From: Diaporthe sp. PMI_573 | Lineage: Eukaryota; Ascomycota; Sordariomycetes; Diaporthales; Diaporthaceae | Direction: 5' to 3' | DNA: 64,000 nucleotides | NCBI GenBank assembly: GCA_021399435.1 | Contig: JAJTUP010000060.1 | Span: 248,001 to 312,000 of the forward strand | Made by a program: the position numbers and the translations under genes | Part shown: in pieces, positions 22,680-32,460 of the stretch | Numbering within the stretch: the first letter of the stretch is position 1 | How the letters are laid out: each line of letters opens with the position of its first letter | Notes under the pieces: model-generated | The model's database searches: none | The model's input: only the letters and a program-made list of their open reading frames with translations | Told to the model about the DNA's origin: nothing

Positions 22680-25600
22680 GATGACGATGATGACAACAAT
22701 ATGACGAACGACGAACGACGAACGACGAACGATTGCTACGGTCAGAGTGGAAGAATTTGCGGGCTAGCGGGCCAACGACGATGCAAACTTCTACGAGGAT
22801 AACACGATGACGATGATGGTGATGATGAAGAGAATGTTGAAGGAACAACAAGTGTTGGAAAGTTGATGGCCAAGACCCGTTCTTGATGGCCGATGCTTTT
22901 GAGGCAATTGAGTGCCGATGATAGTGATGCTCGGGTGGAGACTGGATGGAGGGACATTCTCAGCATCCGGAGAAAAGGGGGCGCTCGAGTGTGAGCAGCG
23001 ACATTTATGGGTCTCAGGTCACGGGAAGGCAGGCGGGGAGGCAGGCGGGGACGGGATGAGCTGGGTTGGCGGATGGTTTGTTGGCCGCTGCCGTTGACTG
23101 TCAGGCCCTTGGACTGCAGCTACTGCTGTCCATTGTGTGCTGTCAGGCAGTCGTTGCAGGTCGAAACTGCTCTTATCGGCGATGTCGGGCACGCCAAACC
23201 CCAAAATGGGTAATGTCGGCCAGTTTCGGAGGGTCCCGCAGAGGGCTATCGAGTCGGAGCCACTCATGGTCACTCCTTGGGGGGCATTTCCCCTTCGAAA
23301 TTTCGCCGTCTTGCCGGGGAACAACAAAGGAGCGGACTAGGCGGCCAAAAAGGGATATATGGAGAATCATCACCAGATGTTTTGATATCGACACGACAGC
23401 GATATCTCTGCTATGGCCAGCAGTCGAGACGTGGTTTGGCGGTCGCAATTATTCATCCGCGTTGCGTGCTCACCGGTTGTTGTCAGCCTCGAGCCCCGGA
23501 GCGCGCAGGTCCCAGAGGGGGTGACCCCGGGCGGCAAAGAGGGGCTCAGCCGTCGAGACCCGTTAGGCTCGGCAACACCACGGACCAGCTTCTGCACAGC
23601 CATACAATCAGAAAACCTGCTTTTTTTTTTTTTACCCCATGCATGCTTCTACCACTCCATACTCCATGCCCCATACTCCTTATCAGTTCAGAGAGATCGG
23701 CAATGGGGTTATGTTTGCTGATGGACTGACTGACGTTATGTGTGACTGGCGACGCGCAACCACAGTCAGGGCGAGACCATGCTGACTCGGGCAGCTACTC
23801 TAGACGGGCACTTGTTCCTGATAGCGTGAAACCTATGGTCGATTCTGGCTTGCAATGTGAACTATCCAATTTGAGACTTTTAAAACTGTCAATTGATAGG
23901 CCCACTCGAGATCCATTCCAACCTTCAGGTCAACATGATCAAGAAGCTCTCCATCGGCTTCAAGTATTACGTCCTAGCCCCTGGCTTTCTCGTTGAGGAC
24001 CAACAGACAAGGCTTAACTATCCCGCGTGCAGCCGTCCCAGTTCCAAAACATCATGTCATTGCCATTGCTATCGATCGGCATGCATGTGAGGGCTGGATT
24101 CGTCCAGCCGCATGGCACGATGTCGCCCTGCCTACGCATCAGGTGGTTGGCCAACGCCATTCCTGTTGCCTTTGCTTCCACCCTCTCGGTGATAGCCCAG
24201 GCCCTTCCTGCAGGTTGGTGAGGGTGGAGACAGGGGATGACGAGGCTGGTCTACCGCATACACACTGAACCTTGATGGCAGCCGTGACCACGTGGAGCCA
24301 TCCTCGCACTTCTGTCGAGCCCACCTCTATGATCCACCCCTTTCGTAACTGCCCTTGGACCTGGAATGGCTGTGATGTCAGCAGGGGACTGTGCCAACAT
24401 GAGGGAGGGTGAAGCTACTGTGCGCTTCACTGAGCTTGGTAGCCGTCGATTAAACTTGCCCCAGCGGGCCCAGGACTGCTTATAGGCACCAGGCAAGATA
24501 TGCTGCCGATCGCCCGCATCCTGGGCCAGATCGGACACTCAGGTATGTGGTCTGCAAAGCGGACTACGGTCTAACAAAACTGTGCCTGGAAACAATTGCT
24601 TGTTTGGATGTCATTAATAGCCTTCACTCCTTGATAGTTCAGCCACGTTGAATGCAGCTGGTGAAGTGTCGCTGCACCGTCTGAGAACCATCACGCACGC
24701 AAGTCTGTCCTCAGCAGATCCGATCCAGGGGCTCGACAAAGTACGGATACTATGGCGTCACTCCTATCATTACTTGAATGGGGAGCGTTTCCCATTCGCA
24801 AGAATAAATGCTAGAGTGTAGCTCGAAGTACGAGGAATGGAAGCTAGGTTCCTAGGTGGTCTTTTGTTCTCTTTGGCATTGTCGTTGAATTAGTACAAAG
24901 TGCTGGGAAGCTAAGCGGTCGGTACATTGACATTGACATTTCCATTTTTCTGTTCATGTAAACTGAGATTTTTTCTGATCTTCAGCCAACCCTCTAGAAG
25001 ATTACATGTTAATCTGGTGGGCCTAAACGGACTCGATTGGGACATATGTACCTAGGTCACCACCAGGGCGGGCCTCTAGCCGGTCTGACAGCGAATAGAT
25101 TCGGGCGATTAACGACCTACATACTTATGCACGCTGGCGCTGCTGGTCTACGAACGAAACCCAAGGAAACACCATGGGAAGGGGAATTAGCGGAAATCTG
25201 CAATGACGATTCCACGAAGGCAGAAGTGCACTTTCTTGCCGCTCGGTCACAGCGCTGAATGCTTCGAAAATATCAGTCGATAAATTATACACAAGTAAGC
25301 TTGATGACGAGCTGTATTGGATTGCTATATGACGTTCGCAACCTGCCTTGGCCGGATCCAATCACCAGGCAATTCAGATCGCACTGCCCACATGTAGTGC
25401 CTCATTCTCCTGTGTGCGTGCGCTGACAATCTCGTGATGCCAAGAACATTACCCCCGTATTGGTTTCCTTCTACACCCTGCTTACTCTTCTTCGGTGGCG
25501 TGATCCACCGGCCGGGCCTCCCACCAGTGTCTCTACCAGTGGGATATGAATCTGTCACGGCGCCTGCAAGTCGTTATGATCGGGCCAGAGCAGTTCCCAC

Positions 25601-25714
25601 CTGTGGAGATATTGATAGACCTTCACAGGGCCTTGGATTATCGCCCTTGGACGAGAAACGTTTTCAACTTGTACAGCAAGCGGCAGGCCTGAGAATATTA
25701 AATCCGTTTCAACT
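22680..25714. other. 3.0-kb gene-free region upstream of cysteine dioxygenase and the HET gene
   Basis: Starts of both neighbours face outward, so it includes both promoters. Inside are the 7-mer repeat (22704-22731), an 11-nt T run near 23622-23632 and a GTACCTAGGTCACC element near 25049. Open frames (23066-23524, 23277-23729, 25434-25727) overlap one another on both strands and show no domain; none is accepted. Confidence 0.5.
22704..22731 (+). repeat. Four perfect tandem copies of a 7-mer (ACGAACG)
   Basis: Four copies of ACGAACG are joined without spacers, starting 25 bp upstream of the cysteine dioxygenase start codon, so they lie in its leader or promoter. Short simple repeats in leaders are common; a regulatory role is unproven. 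Confidence 0.8.
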
Positions 25715-27739
25715 ATGCGCCTCATAAATGCTTATAGCCTTGACATCCGGGAGTTTCATGAGGGAAGCGTTCCACGGTATGCCATTTTGTCGCACACGTG
25801 GAGCGAGCCTGAGGACGAAGTCACATTTCACGACATGGCCATGCTGCGACAATCAGTCTCGACAGGTCTACACGAGTCAGGAACCTATAGTACAGGGACC
25901 GAAATCAAACAAAAGCCTGGGTTGGCAAAGATCTTGTTCGCCTGTCGACAGGCAATAGAGGATGGTCTGGAGTGGGCATGGGTGGACACGTGCTGCATCG
26001 ATAAAACTAGTAGCGCCGAGTTGGATGAATCCATCATGTCAATGTATCGATGGTACGAGCGGTCAACTCAGTGCTACGCGTATCTGTCGGATGTTCCCAA
26101 CGACCTGGTCGGGGACCAGCTGGAGGGCAAGCTACGGGCAAGCCGATGGTTCACGAGGTGCTGGACGCTGCAGGAGCTGATTGCTCCTAGGCAGGTCACA
26201 TTCTTTGGACAGTCATGGAAACGTCTCGGTAGTCGGTCGACTCACAGCATGGTTATACACGACATCACCAGGGTCCCGGAAAAGCTGCTGAGATGCGACC
26301 CAGGCAACCCACTCTCAAATCCACGTCACTACAGCGCTGCCCAGAAGATGTCATGGGCAGCCGGGAGAAATTGCAAAAAGAAAGAAGATGTGGCCTACTG
26401 CCTCCTGGGACTTTTTGGCATCTATATGCCTCTACAATACGGCGAGGGCAGCCAGGCATTCGTGAGACTGCAAGAGGAGATCCTTAGAAAGACAGCTGGG
26501 GGTGACCACTCTCTTTTCGCGTGGACTGCAACAGCAGAGGACGGTCTGTTTGAATGTCAGATGGCCGACAGCATCTTTGCAAGTTCGCCCTCAGATTTCA
26601 TCAACAGCGGCGACATTGTCACATTCCACGAGGAGCTCGGATCTCCAGCACACATCACAACACACGGAGTAAAAATCCACCTGCCAGTGGAGAAAGGTCT
26701 AGGCTCGCTGGCTCAAACATATCCAGTGTCATATGGTCGCCCGGTCTTTCGGGCAGTTCTCAACTGTGGCCGACTTGCACTTACAACCGAACGACGCCTC
26801 AGTCCAAGAAACTTGTGGGCATTCTGCAGTGAAGACCAGAGAGTTGTTCTATTGCTGGCAGAGACCAGGGACCGGTACCGAGGCCTTCAAAAACCGCGTT
26901 GCTACTCTCGGTTGGCCACCTCACAACACCTGGGTATCCATGATAAGTCGCAGTTCCAAGACCCGTCATGCTATGAAACCATATTTCTTGACACCAACAG
27001 CAATCACTTGCGAGGTCCTGATGCCAGTCTCTCCCTCCATCGGCCAATGTCAAGCTATAGTCGATTCACCATTATGTATCAGACAGACCTGGTAACAGGC
27101 AACTCCAAGGACTGTCTACCATACCGCGTGCAAAGAGCCTGGAAATTTCATCATGAGACTGGACGGTGGGAACAGAGGCTATTTTCCCCAGCAAAGATAG
27201 AGACATTCGATGGGCCGTATCTCCAGAAAATGGAGATGCGAGGCCACCAACTCCAGCCACTCGAATTCTGGTTCGGCTTCGAGCGGAGGCGACCTGGCCT
27301 TGATTTGGTTCATGTTTGCTTGAAGACAAGATCAAGGACCTTTCCACCCGATAAATCCGGTCTCAGCTTCATTCTGACAGAACTGGGGACGTCCAGAACC
27401 GAAGATGATCCAAGTACGTGTGGCGTGGATCTTCGAGTTGGATCTTCCATACTCGCAGCCAAGGTGCATTGTGAATCAGGAGAGATGGATGATATTTTGA
27501 GACTCCGTGTTGAGTTTTCTATCCGACCTCGGCTCGCGGCCTCTCGTTGCGAATCTGGTGGTAGGGAACTTATTCCGATAACAACAACAGCACCGTCATA
27601 TGCAGATATCAGGAGCGAGAGCAGACTCTTAACGTCGGCCACTGGAACTGTGTCGGATACGATACGAAAGCGCGGATTATTTGAGACATTTGATGGTAAC
27701 ACACACAAAAGACAACGCTGGGCAACGAGAATAGTCTGA
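25715..27739 (+). CDS. HET-domain (heterokaryon incompatibility) protein, 674 aa
   Basis: A single uninterrupted exon. Residues 1-200 contain the HET domain with its usual blocks: MRLINAYSLDIREF, YAILSHTWSEPEDEVTFHDM, the WAWVDTCCIDKTSSAELDES block, then MSMYRWYERSTQCYAYLSDV and the RWFTRCWTLQELIAP block. AGRNCKKKEDVAYCLLGLFG and MPLQYGEGSQAFVRLQEEIL complete the extended HET N-terminus. The remaining 400 residues have no ankyrin, WD or NACHT motif that I can see; a basic patch (KRQRWATR) is near the end. HET proteins trigger programmed cell death or growth arrest when incompatible hyphae fuse; the partner is unknown. Intronless structure and an isolated position between gene-poor DNA and a repair gene fit a rapidly evolving accessory gene. 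Confidence 0.93.
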   Translation: MRLINAYSLDIREFHEGSVPRYAILSHTWSEPEDEVTFHDMAMLRQSVSTGLHESGTYSTGTEIKQKPGLAKILFACRQAIEDGLEWAWVDTCCIDKTSSAELDESIMSMYRWYERSTQCYAYLSDVPNDLVGDQLEGKLRASRWFTRCWTLQELIAPRQVTFFGQSWKRLGSRSTHSMVIHDITRVPEKLLRCDPGNPLSNPRHYSAAQKMSWAAGRNCKKKEDVAYCLLGLFGIYMPLQYGEGSQAFVRLQEEILRKTAGGDHSLFAWTATAEDGLFECQMADSIFASSPSDFINSGDIVTFHEELGSPAHITTHGVKIHLPVEKGLGSLAQTYPVSYGRPVFRAVLNCGRLALTTERRLSPRNLWAFCSEDQRVVLLLAETRDRYRGLQKPRCYSRLATSQHLGIHDKSQFQDPSCYETIFLDTNSNHLRGPDASLSLHRPMSSYSRFTIMYQTDLVTGNSKDCLPYRVQRAWKFHHETGRWEQRLFSPAKIETFDGPYLQKMEMRGHQLQPLEFWFGFERRRPGLDLVHVCLKTRSRTFPPDKSGLSFILTELGTSRTEDDPSTCGVDLRVGSSILAAKVHCESGEMDDILRLRVEFSIRPRLAASRCESGGRELIPITTTAPSYADIRSESRLLTSATGTVSDTIRKRGLFETFDGNTHKRQRWATRIV

Positions 27740-28379
27740 GTGTTCTATTGCATATCTCCTAGTCAAATAGCCCAATCCGACGAAATCATACAGTCAGGCC
27801 TATCGAATCAGAACCAAGAAGAAGACTATTGACTGAAGTACACCTCACTATCCATAATTCATGAGGACTGCGGTCCAGAGGCCTTAAGTCATGTTATTCT
27901 GTAGCCACACTTTGATTTGCAAGGCTCGCACCTGGGCCACACTGTGCGAAGCAATAGCCTCTGGGGATCTTGAGAATCCTGAAGTAGATAAACATAGCTA
28001 ACGGCGTTCGCTTGCTGAAAAGCGCCTGAGCTTCCTAACCCAAGAAAACCCATCTCCACTTGGAGACATGCGGTGGCCTATCTTGAATCTGGAGTAAGAT
28101 CGAGATGCACACGATTCAGCCAGTTGCAGCCAGAGCACCAAGACAAGCGGATGGATGGAATGAATGAGTGAGCTCAGATTGTACTTTCATGTCTGCCACC
28201 TCCAAGATGTTGACTTCATTGGGCAAAAAGCTGCCTTGGCCCATCATGTTTTGAGTACAAAGAGAGCAGCAGATTTTAATCACCAGATCCTACTTGGGAG
28301 CAGCGAGTCCTCCTGCTATGAATCCCTCACACGCGTACATGTACATACGTACATGTGTACTTTGCCAGTGAGTTTCCCT
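27740..28379. other. Convergent spacer, HET gene / Rad5-like gene
   Basis: A 640-bp stretch with the two 3' flanks. It includes a nearly palindromic alternating stretch at about 28337-28362 (GTACATGTACATACGTACAT). No gene is seen. Confidence 0.5.
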
Positions 28380-31300
28380 TCAGGTGAGCAGCTTCATAAT
28401 GTCAGCCATCCTCGTCTCCTTGGCCTTCTTGCCCTGTACCTTCTCCTGGAATGCTTTTCCAACCAGCTGCCTCTTCTCGGCCTGGATGTCAAGCACGCGT
28501 TCCTCAACGCTACCCTCCATCACCAATCGCCACACAGTAGTCGGCCGCGTCTGGCCCAGTCGGTGAACCCTGTCCACAGCCTGGTCCTCGATAGCAGGCG
28601 CCCACCAAGAGTCCGTCAATATCACGGTATCGGCGGCGACTAGGTTCAGCCCGACGCTGCACACTGCGAGCGACGCGAGCAAAATACGCGTATTCGGGTC
28701 CTTCTGAAGGGCGCGCATCGCGCTGTCCCGTGCCGCGGGCGTCATTGACCCATCGATTCGGGTGTACCCGTACCCGGCCTCCTTGAGCTGCTGCTCGATG
28801 ATAGTCAGGAACGAGGTCCACTGGGAGAAGACGACCACCTTTGATCCCTTGTTCTTGAGCGTCGCCTGCAGGATCTTCAGCAGGGCCTCGGTCTTTGAGC
28901 TCTGCGTCTCCTCCTGAGGCTCGTCGGCCCCTTCCTCTCCAGAAGTCTCTGGCGCGGGCTCGAGCAGCTGCTCCTCAGTTAGGGGAGTGCGGCACATGGG
29001 ACACTTTGCTTGGGTCTGGATGACCTTGCGGATGCAATCCCCGCAGAATACGTGCTTGCAGTGGGTGATCATCGGTGCTGATAGTGTGTCCAAGCAGATG
29101 GGGCATTCATCCTGGCTCTCGATGTAAAGGCGGAGCGCCTTTTGTAGAATGTTGCGGTTCCTGTCGTTGAGAACAACCACGTCCTGGTCCTCGAGGGTCT
29201 TGAGCAGGTCCACGATCCGCTCCTTGCAGAGCGTCCAGCTGTTGCAGGTCTGACGGAGCCGCAGGAGCTGCTCCAAGACGTGCTGGAATGTGCCGCCCTT
29301 TTGCCCTTGTTTCTGTTTCGTCTGGTACTTCTCGAGGACGCCCTTGGCCTCGGATAACAGAGCGTCGTACTTCTTCTTCTCATCCGGCTTGAAGGCGATG
29401 CGATGCACATATTCGGATTTCGGTGGGAGTCGTAAGTCCACAAAGGCCATATCTTTCTTGCGTCTGAGGCACATATCCTTCACCAGAGACTGGAGCAAGG
29501 CTTCAGCTCGGGAATCTCCCAAGCCTAGAGGTCTGGTAATGACAGTGTTGAAAACCAGGGGGTCGGCGATACCTCCAGTAAGCCGGAGGAACTTGACTAA
29601 TGAGTGGAGATCCTTGATATTGTTGACAATTGGGGTTCCCGTGAGAACCCATCTTGATTCTGCCTTCAAGCCACAGGCAGCTTCAGCAGCTTTGGTCTTG
29701 GCGTTGCGGATTGTATGTCCTTCGTCTAAGATGACACGGCGCCACGAGGCAGACGAAAGCGGACCTTTGGTGGTGTGATCAGATGCCAAGGTCCCGTAAC
29801 TGGTGATTACGATGTCGTGCTTCATCATCTCCTGGGCTGTCGCCTTCCGAGCCCTGTGGTAAATCAGGATCTTGGGCGTATGCTCGCTGTTCACGTGCTG
29901 ATAAGCCTGCTGCTCCCAGTTGCTCTAACAAACTACGTCAGTACAAAGTTGCCTCTTTCGCACATGAAGAAGATATGATGGCAAGGGAAATATTCTCGCC
30001 AGAGGCTCCCCTCTAGGAGGGTATCCCGTAGGAGGGCATCCCAGAGGAGGGTATCCATAGGAGGCTGTTCTATAGGAGGTTATCCTATAAAACGTCATCC
30101 CACAGGAGGTTGCCCCAGAGGAGGTTGCCCGACAGGAATCCCATAGGTAATTGTACAACCAGCATCTAGTTACATATAGCAACGCGGGGACCATCTATCC
30201 TTGATGGATTCGTAGAGCAGTGCTTACTGCTCCAAGAACAAGTCGCAATTTGTTTGGACGGCGAGAAAGAAGAGTGAACCGGCAGCACTTACCATCACAG
30301 ATACAGGAGCTACGATAAGAGTCGCCCCAGCCCCCTTTCCGCCCGACAGAATAAGACTCAGCATCTGTAGCGTCTTGCCCAGGCCCATATCGTCTGCGAG
30401 GATTCCTCCCTTGGCCAGAGCTGGGGTGCGTGCAGTGGTGAAGTTGGCGGCAATGTTGGTGAAGCGGCCACGAGAATCCCGCTTCCATAGTTGCGTGACC
30501 TGAGAAGACCCCTGAGGAGGGAACTGTGGGTTCTCTCTGGAGCGCAACCACTCGAGACCTTGCAGCTGGTATGGGAGCAGAGTCGACCGTATTTCTTGCG
30601 GCTGCGCCGCCTGGGGCAACTCGGACAGGGCGTCCTCGTCCATCGCGAGCGTCTTGAGATTGTCGTCACCGCTCCTAAACTGCACGGCCTGGCTGAGCTG
30701 AGCAAGCTGGTCGAGAGATATCTCCGGCTCTGCAGGAAGTCCAGCGCTTGACTGGCTGCTCTTGAGGCCCATGACATTCTTTCGGGGCGGCTCCGGTGGT
30801 TTGGGCCTGGTTTGTTTCAACTGGGTGGCTTTCAGCAACCTGTCCGATTTCAGGCGCTCCTCCAGAGAAGCCCTCGCGATTGGATCAGCCGTGCCATAGA
30901 GAATCAGTTTCACCGGGCAATCAAAGTAGCCTTTCTCCCCGAGGATTGAGGCCTCCACGAGAACGTCTCCAGAGTCCACTGCAGCATGTGGGTCAGCTAT
31001 CAAAGCACCGAGGAAGACATTCAATACAGGATGAAGAAGAAACAGGCCAACATGTGCCCACAGCTTGTCTCCCAAGTTGCAGCCTGTCAAGCAGATCTGA
31101 GGCGGGGGGTAAGCCGGACGACGTATGGCGAAGACTACTTGAAAGGTTCGAAAACGCATCCAGGGGCTGCTTACTATAAGACGCGAGTTTCTCGACCAAC
31201 TTTCGAGGCAGGTGACCAACTTGAGAACCCAGGACATTGTCGACTCTGACGGCGTTGCTGTCGTACCTGCGATTCAGGGTGCAAAGGTTAGAAGACCAAG

Positions 31301-31725
31301 AGCCAAGAGAGGTTGGGCTGGAAGACTGACGGGTTAGAAGGTTCTCTTCGCAGAACAACGAGCTCTCCTGGACTGACAATGCCGTCGTAATATCTGCAGC
31401 CGACGATCTTGTTTTCGGTGGTCCCGTAGAGCTGAAGAGCCGGGCCATCGTCGGCTTGAGTGAGGTCTAGAATCTCAGGCTCCTCATCGGCGAAAGATCT
31501 TTGAGAATATCCGTACCCAGATCTTTGGCTTCCAGAGCCATACCGGGATGACGGCTGGGAAGATGAGGCATGAGAGGACGGCACTGCATATCCTCGCTGT
31601 GATGACCCATTGTACAAAGGAGATTGGCTCGGCGGTCCAGCAAAACGAGGCTTTGCTGACTTGCCCACGACGGGGTCATCGTCTGTCAGGTCAATGACCT
31701 CGCGAGGTCGCTTCTGAGGTGGCAT
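28380..31725 (-). CDS. HIRAN-SNF2-RING DNA translocase / ubiquitin ligase (Rad5/HLTF type), 905 aa
   Basis: Exons (minus): 31331-31725, 31175-31266, 30293-30978, 28380-29924. Domain order: two SUMO-interacting-like motifs (EVIDLTDDD, 9-17; [10 protein letters not shown], 84-93), HIRAN domain across exons 1-3 ([20 protein letters not shown]), SNF2 N-lobe with Walker A DDMGLGKT (about 358-365) and DEGH box (about 458-461), C3HC4 RING (CPICLDT...[10 protein letters not shown]...CPMC, about 665-702) inside the helicase, then the C-lobe with [10 protein letters not shown] (about 842-851). HIRAN plus RING inside SNF2 is the architecture of yeast Rad5, S. pombe Rad8 and human HLTF, which polyubiquitylate PCNA and remodel stalled replication forks. 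Which subfamily is uncertain; the HIRAN-near-N-terminus layout and short length (905) resemble HLTF. Intron 3 (29925-30292) is unusually long and holds a 15-bp minisatellite. Confidence 0.93.
30001..30147 (+). repeat. Degenerate 15-bp minisatellite, locus 2 (inside an intron)
   Basis: About nine units in strict 14-15-nt register, for example CTCTAGGAGGGTATC (30011), CCGTAGGAGGGCATC (30026), CCAGAGGAGGGTATC (30041), CTATAGGAGGTTATC (30070) and CCACAGGAGGTTGCC (30100). It lies wholly inside intron 3 of the Rad5-like gene, antisense to that transcript, and shares its consensus and orientation with loci at 4.4 kb and 62.4 kb. Splice sites on both sides are intact. Confidence 0.85.
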
Positions 31726-32460
31726 GGCGGGTTCTTGTCGTGGTGGGTTGTTGTTGGCAACGCGTCGCGTGTGGAGTCGAATGTCGATAAAGGGATGAGT
31801 TGCATCAAAGACTTGCTTGGGAGAGGGAGCAGCCTGTGCCGCGGGCGGGAATATATGCTACAATAGATGGCAGGTATCCTGAACGGCGTTTGAAGACAGT
31901 CTACGAGTAGGAATCGATGTGTCGCAACCTGACGGGATCAACTAGAGATATCAACTTGACTGGGAAAGTTTACCAAATGCTTCAAACGCGTCGCGAACCC
32001 ACGTGCAAACGCCCATCGGTACACGCCTACTGTGTGTGCTTCACCTGGTGGATGCCCTGCATCATGAAACCTTCTGCAGTAACTTAATTCAGCAAGGTTG
32101 ACAGTGTGTGATTGTATTCATTTGGTTATGCTTTCACTCGTCGTATTAGGCCATCTCCCCAAGGTAGGGTATACGGCCGAGTCTCGATATTGGAAATTCA
32201 CTGCGACCTGTCCAGCCTGTTTGATGAAAGGCGAGCTGTTTGTTCCTGGCACCCGCGTTGACCAAGCTCCAAACCCTTGGCCCTGCAGAGCCCCGGACGG
32301 GGCCCCACCACGGAGTGGCGGACCCCTGTAGAAAATGCTTGGGAATCAAACCCGAGCTTCTGGATTGGCGGGGTACCAATTATTCTTCTGCTGCTGTGTT
32401 GAGAAATTCCATCTCGCTCAAAGCCTTCGTGCCACCACAAAGGTTTTGTCGTCCGTAGGT
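31726..32460. other. Divergent promoter region, Rad5-like / TYW1
   Basis: A 735-bp spacer between two outward-facing start codons. It contains a polymerase III B-box-like sequence on the minus strand (GGGTTTGATTCCC, near 32340-32355) without a matching acceptor stem. The short frames here are not genes. Confidence 0.5.

Noticed and set aside
28337..28362. Near-palindromic GTACATGTACATACGTACAT stretch
   Set aside because: Simple alternating purine-pyrimidine sequence; no sign that it is more than low complexity.
32335..32380. GGGTTTGATTCCC B-box-like sequence between Rad5-like and TYW1
   Set aside because: No acceptor or D arm was found; a single B box is weak evidence.
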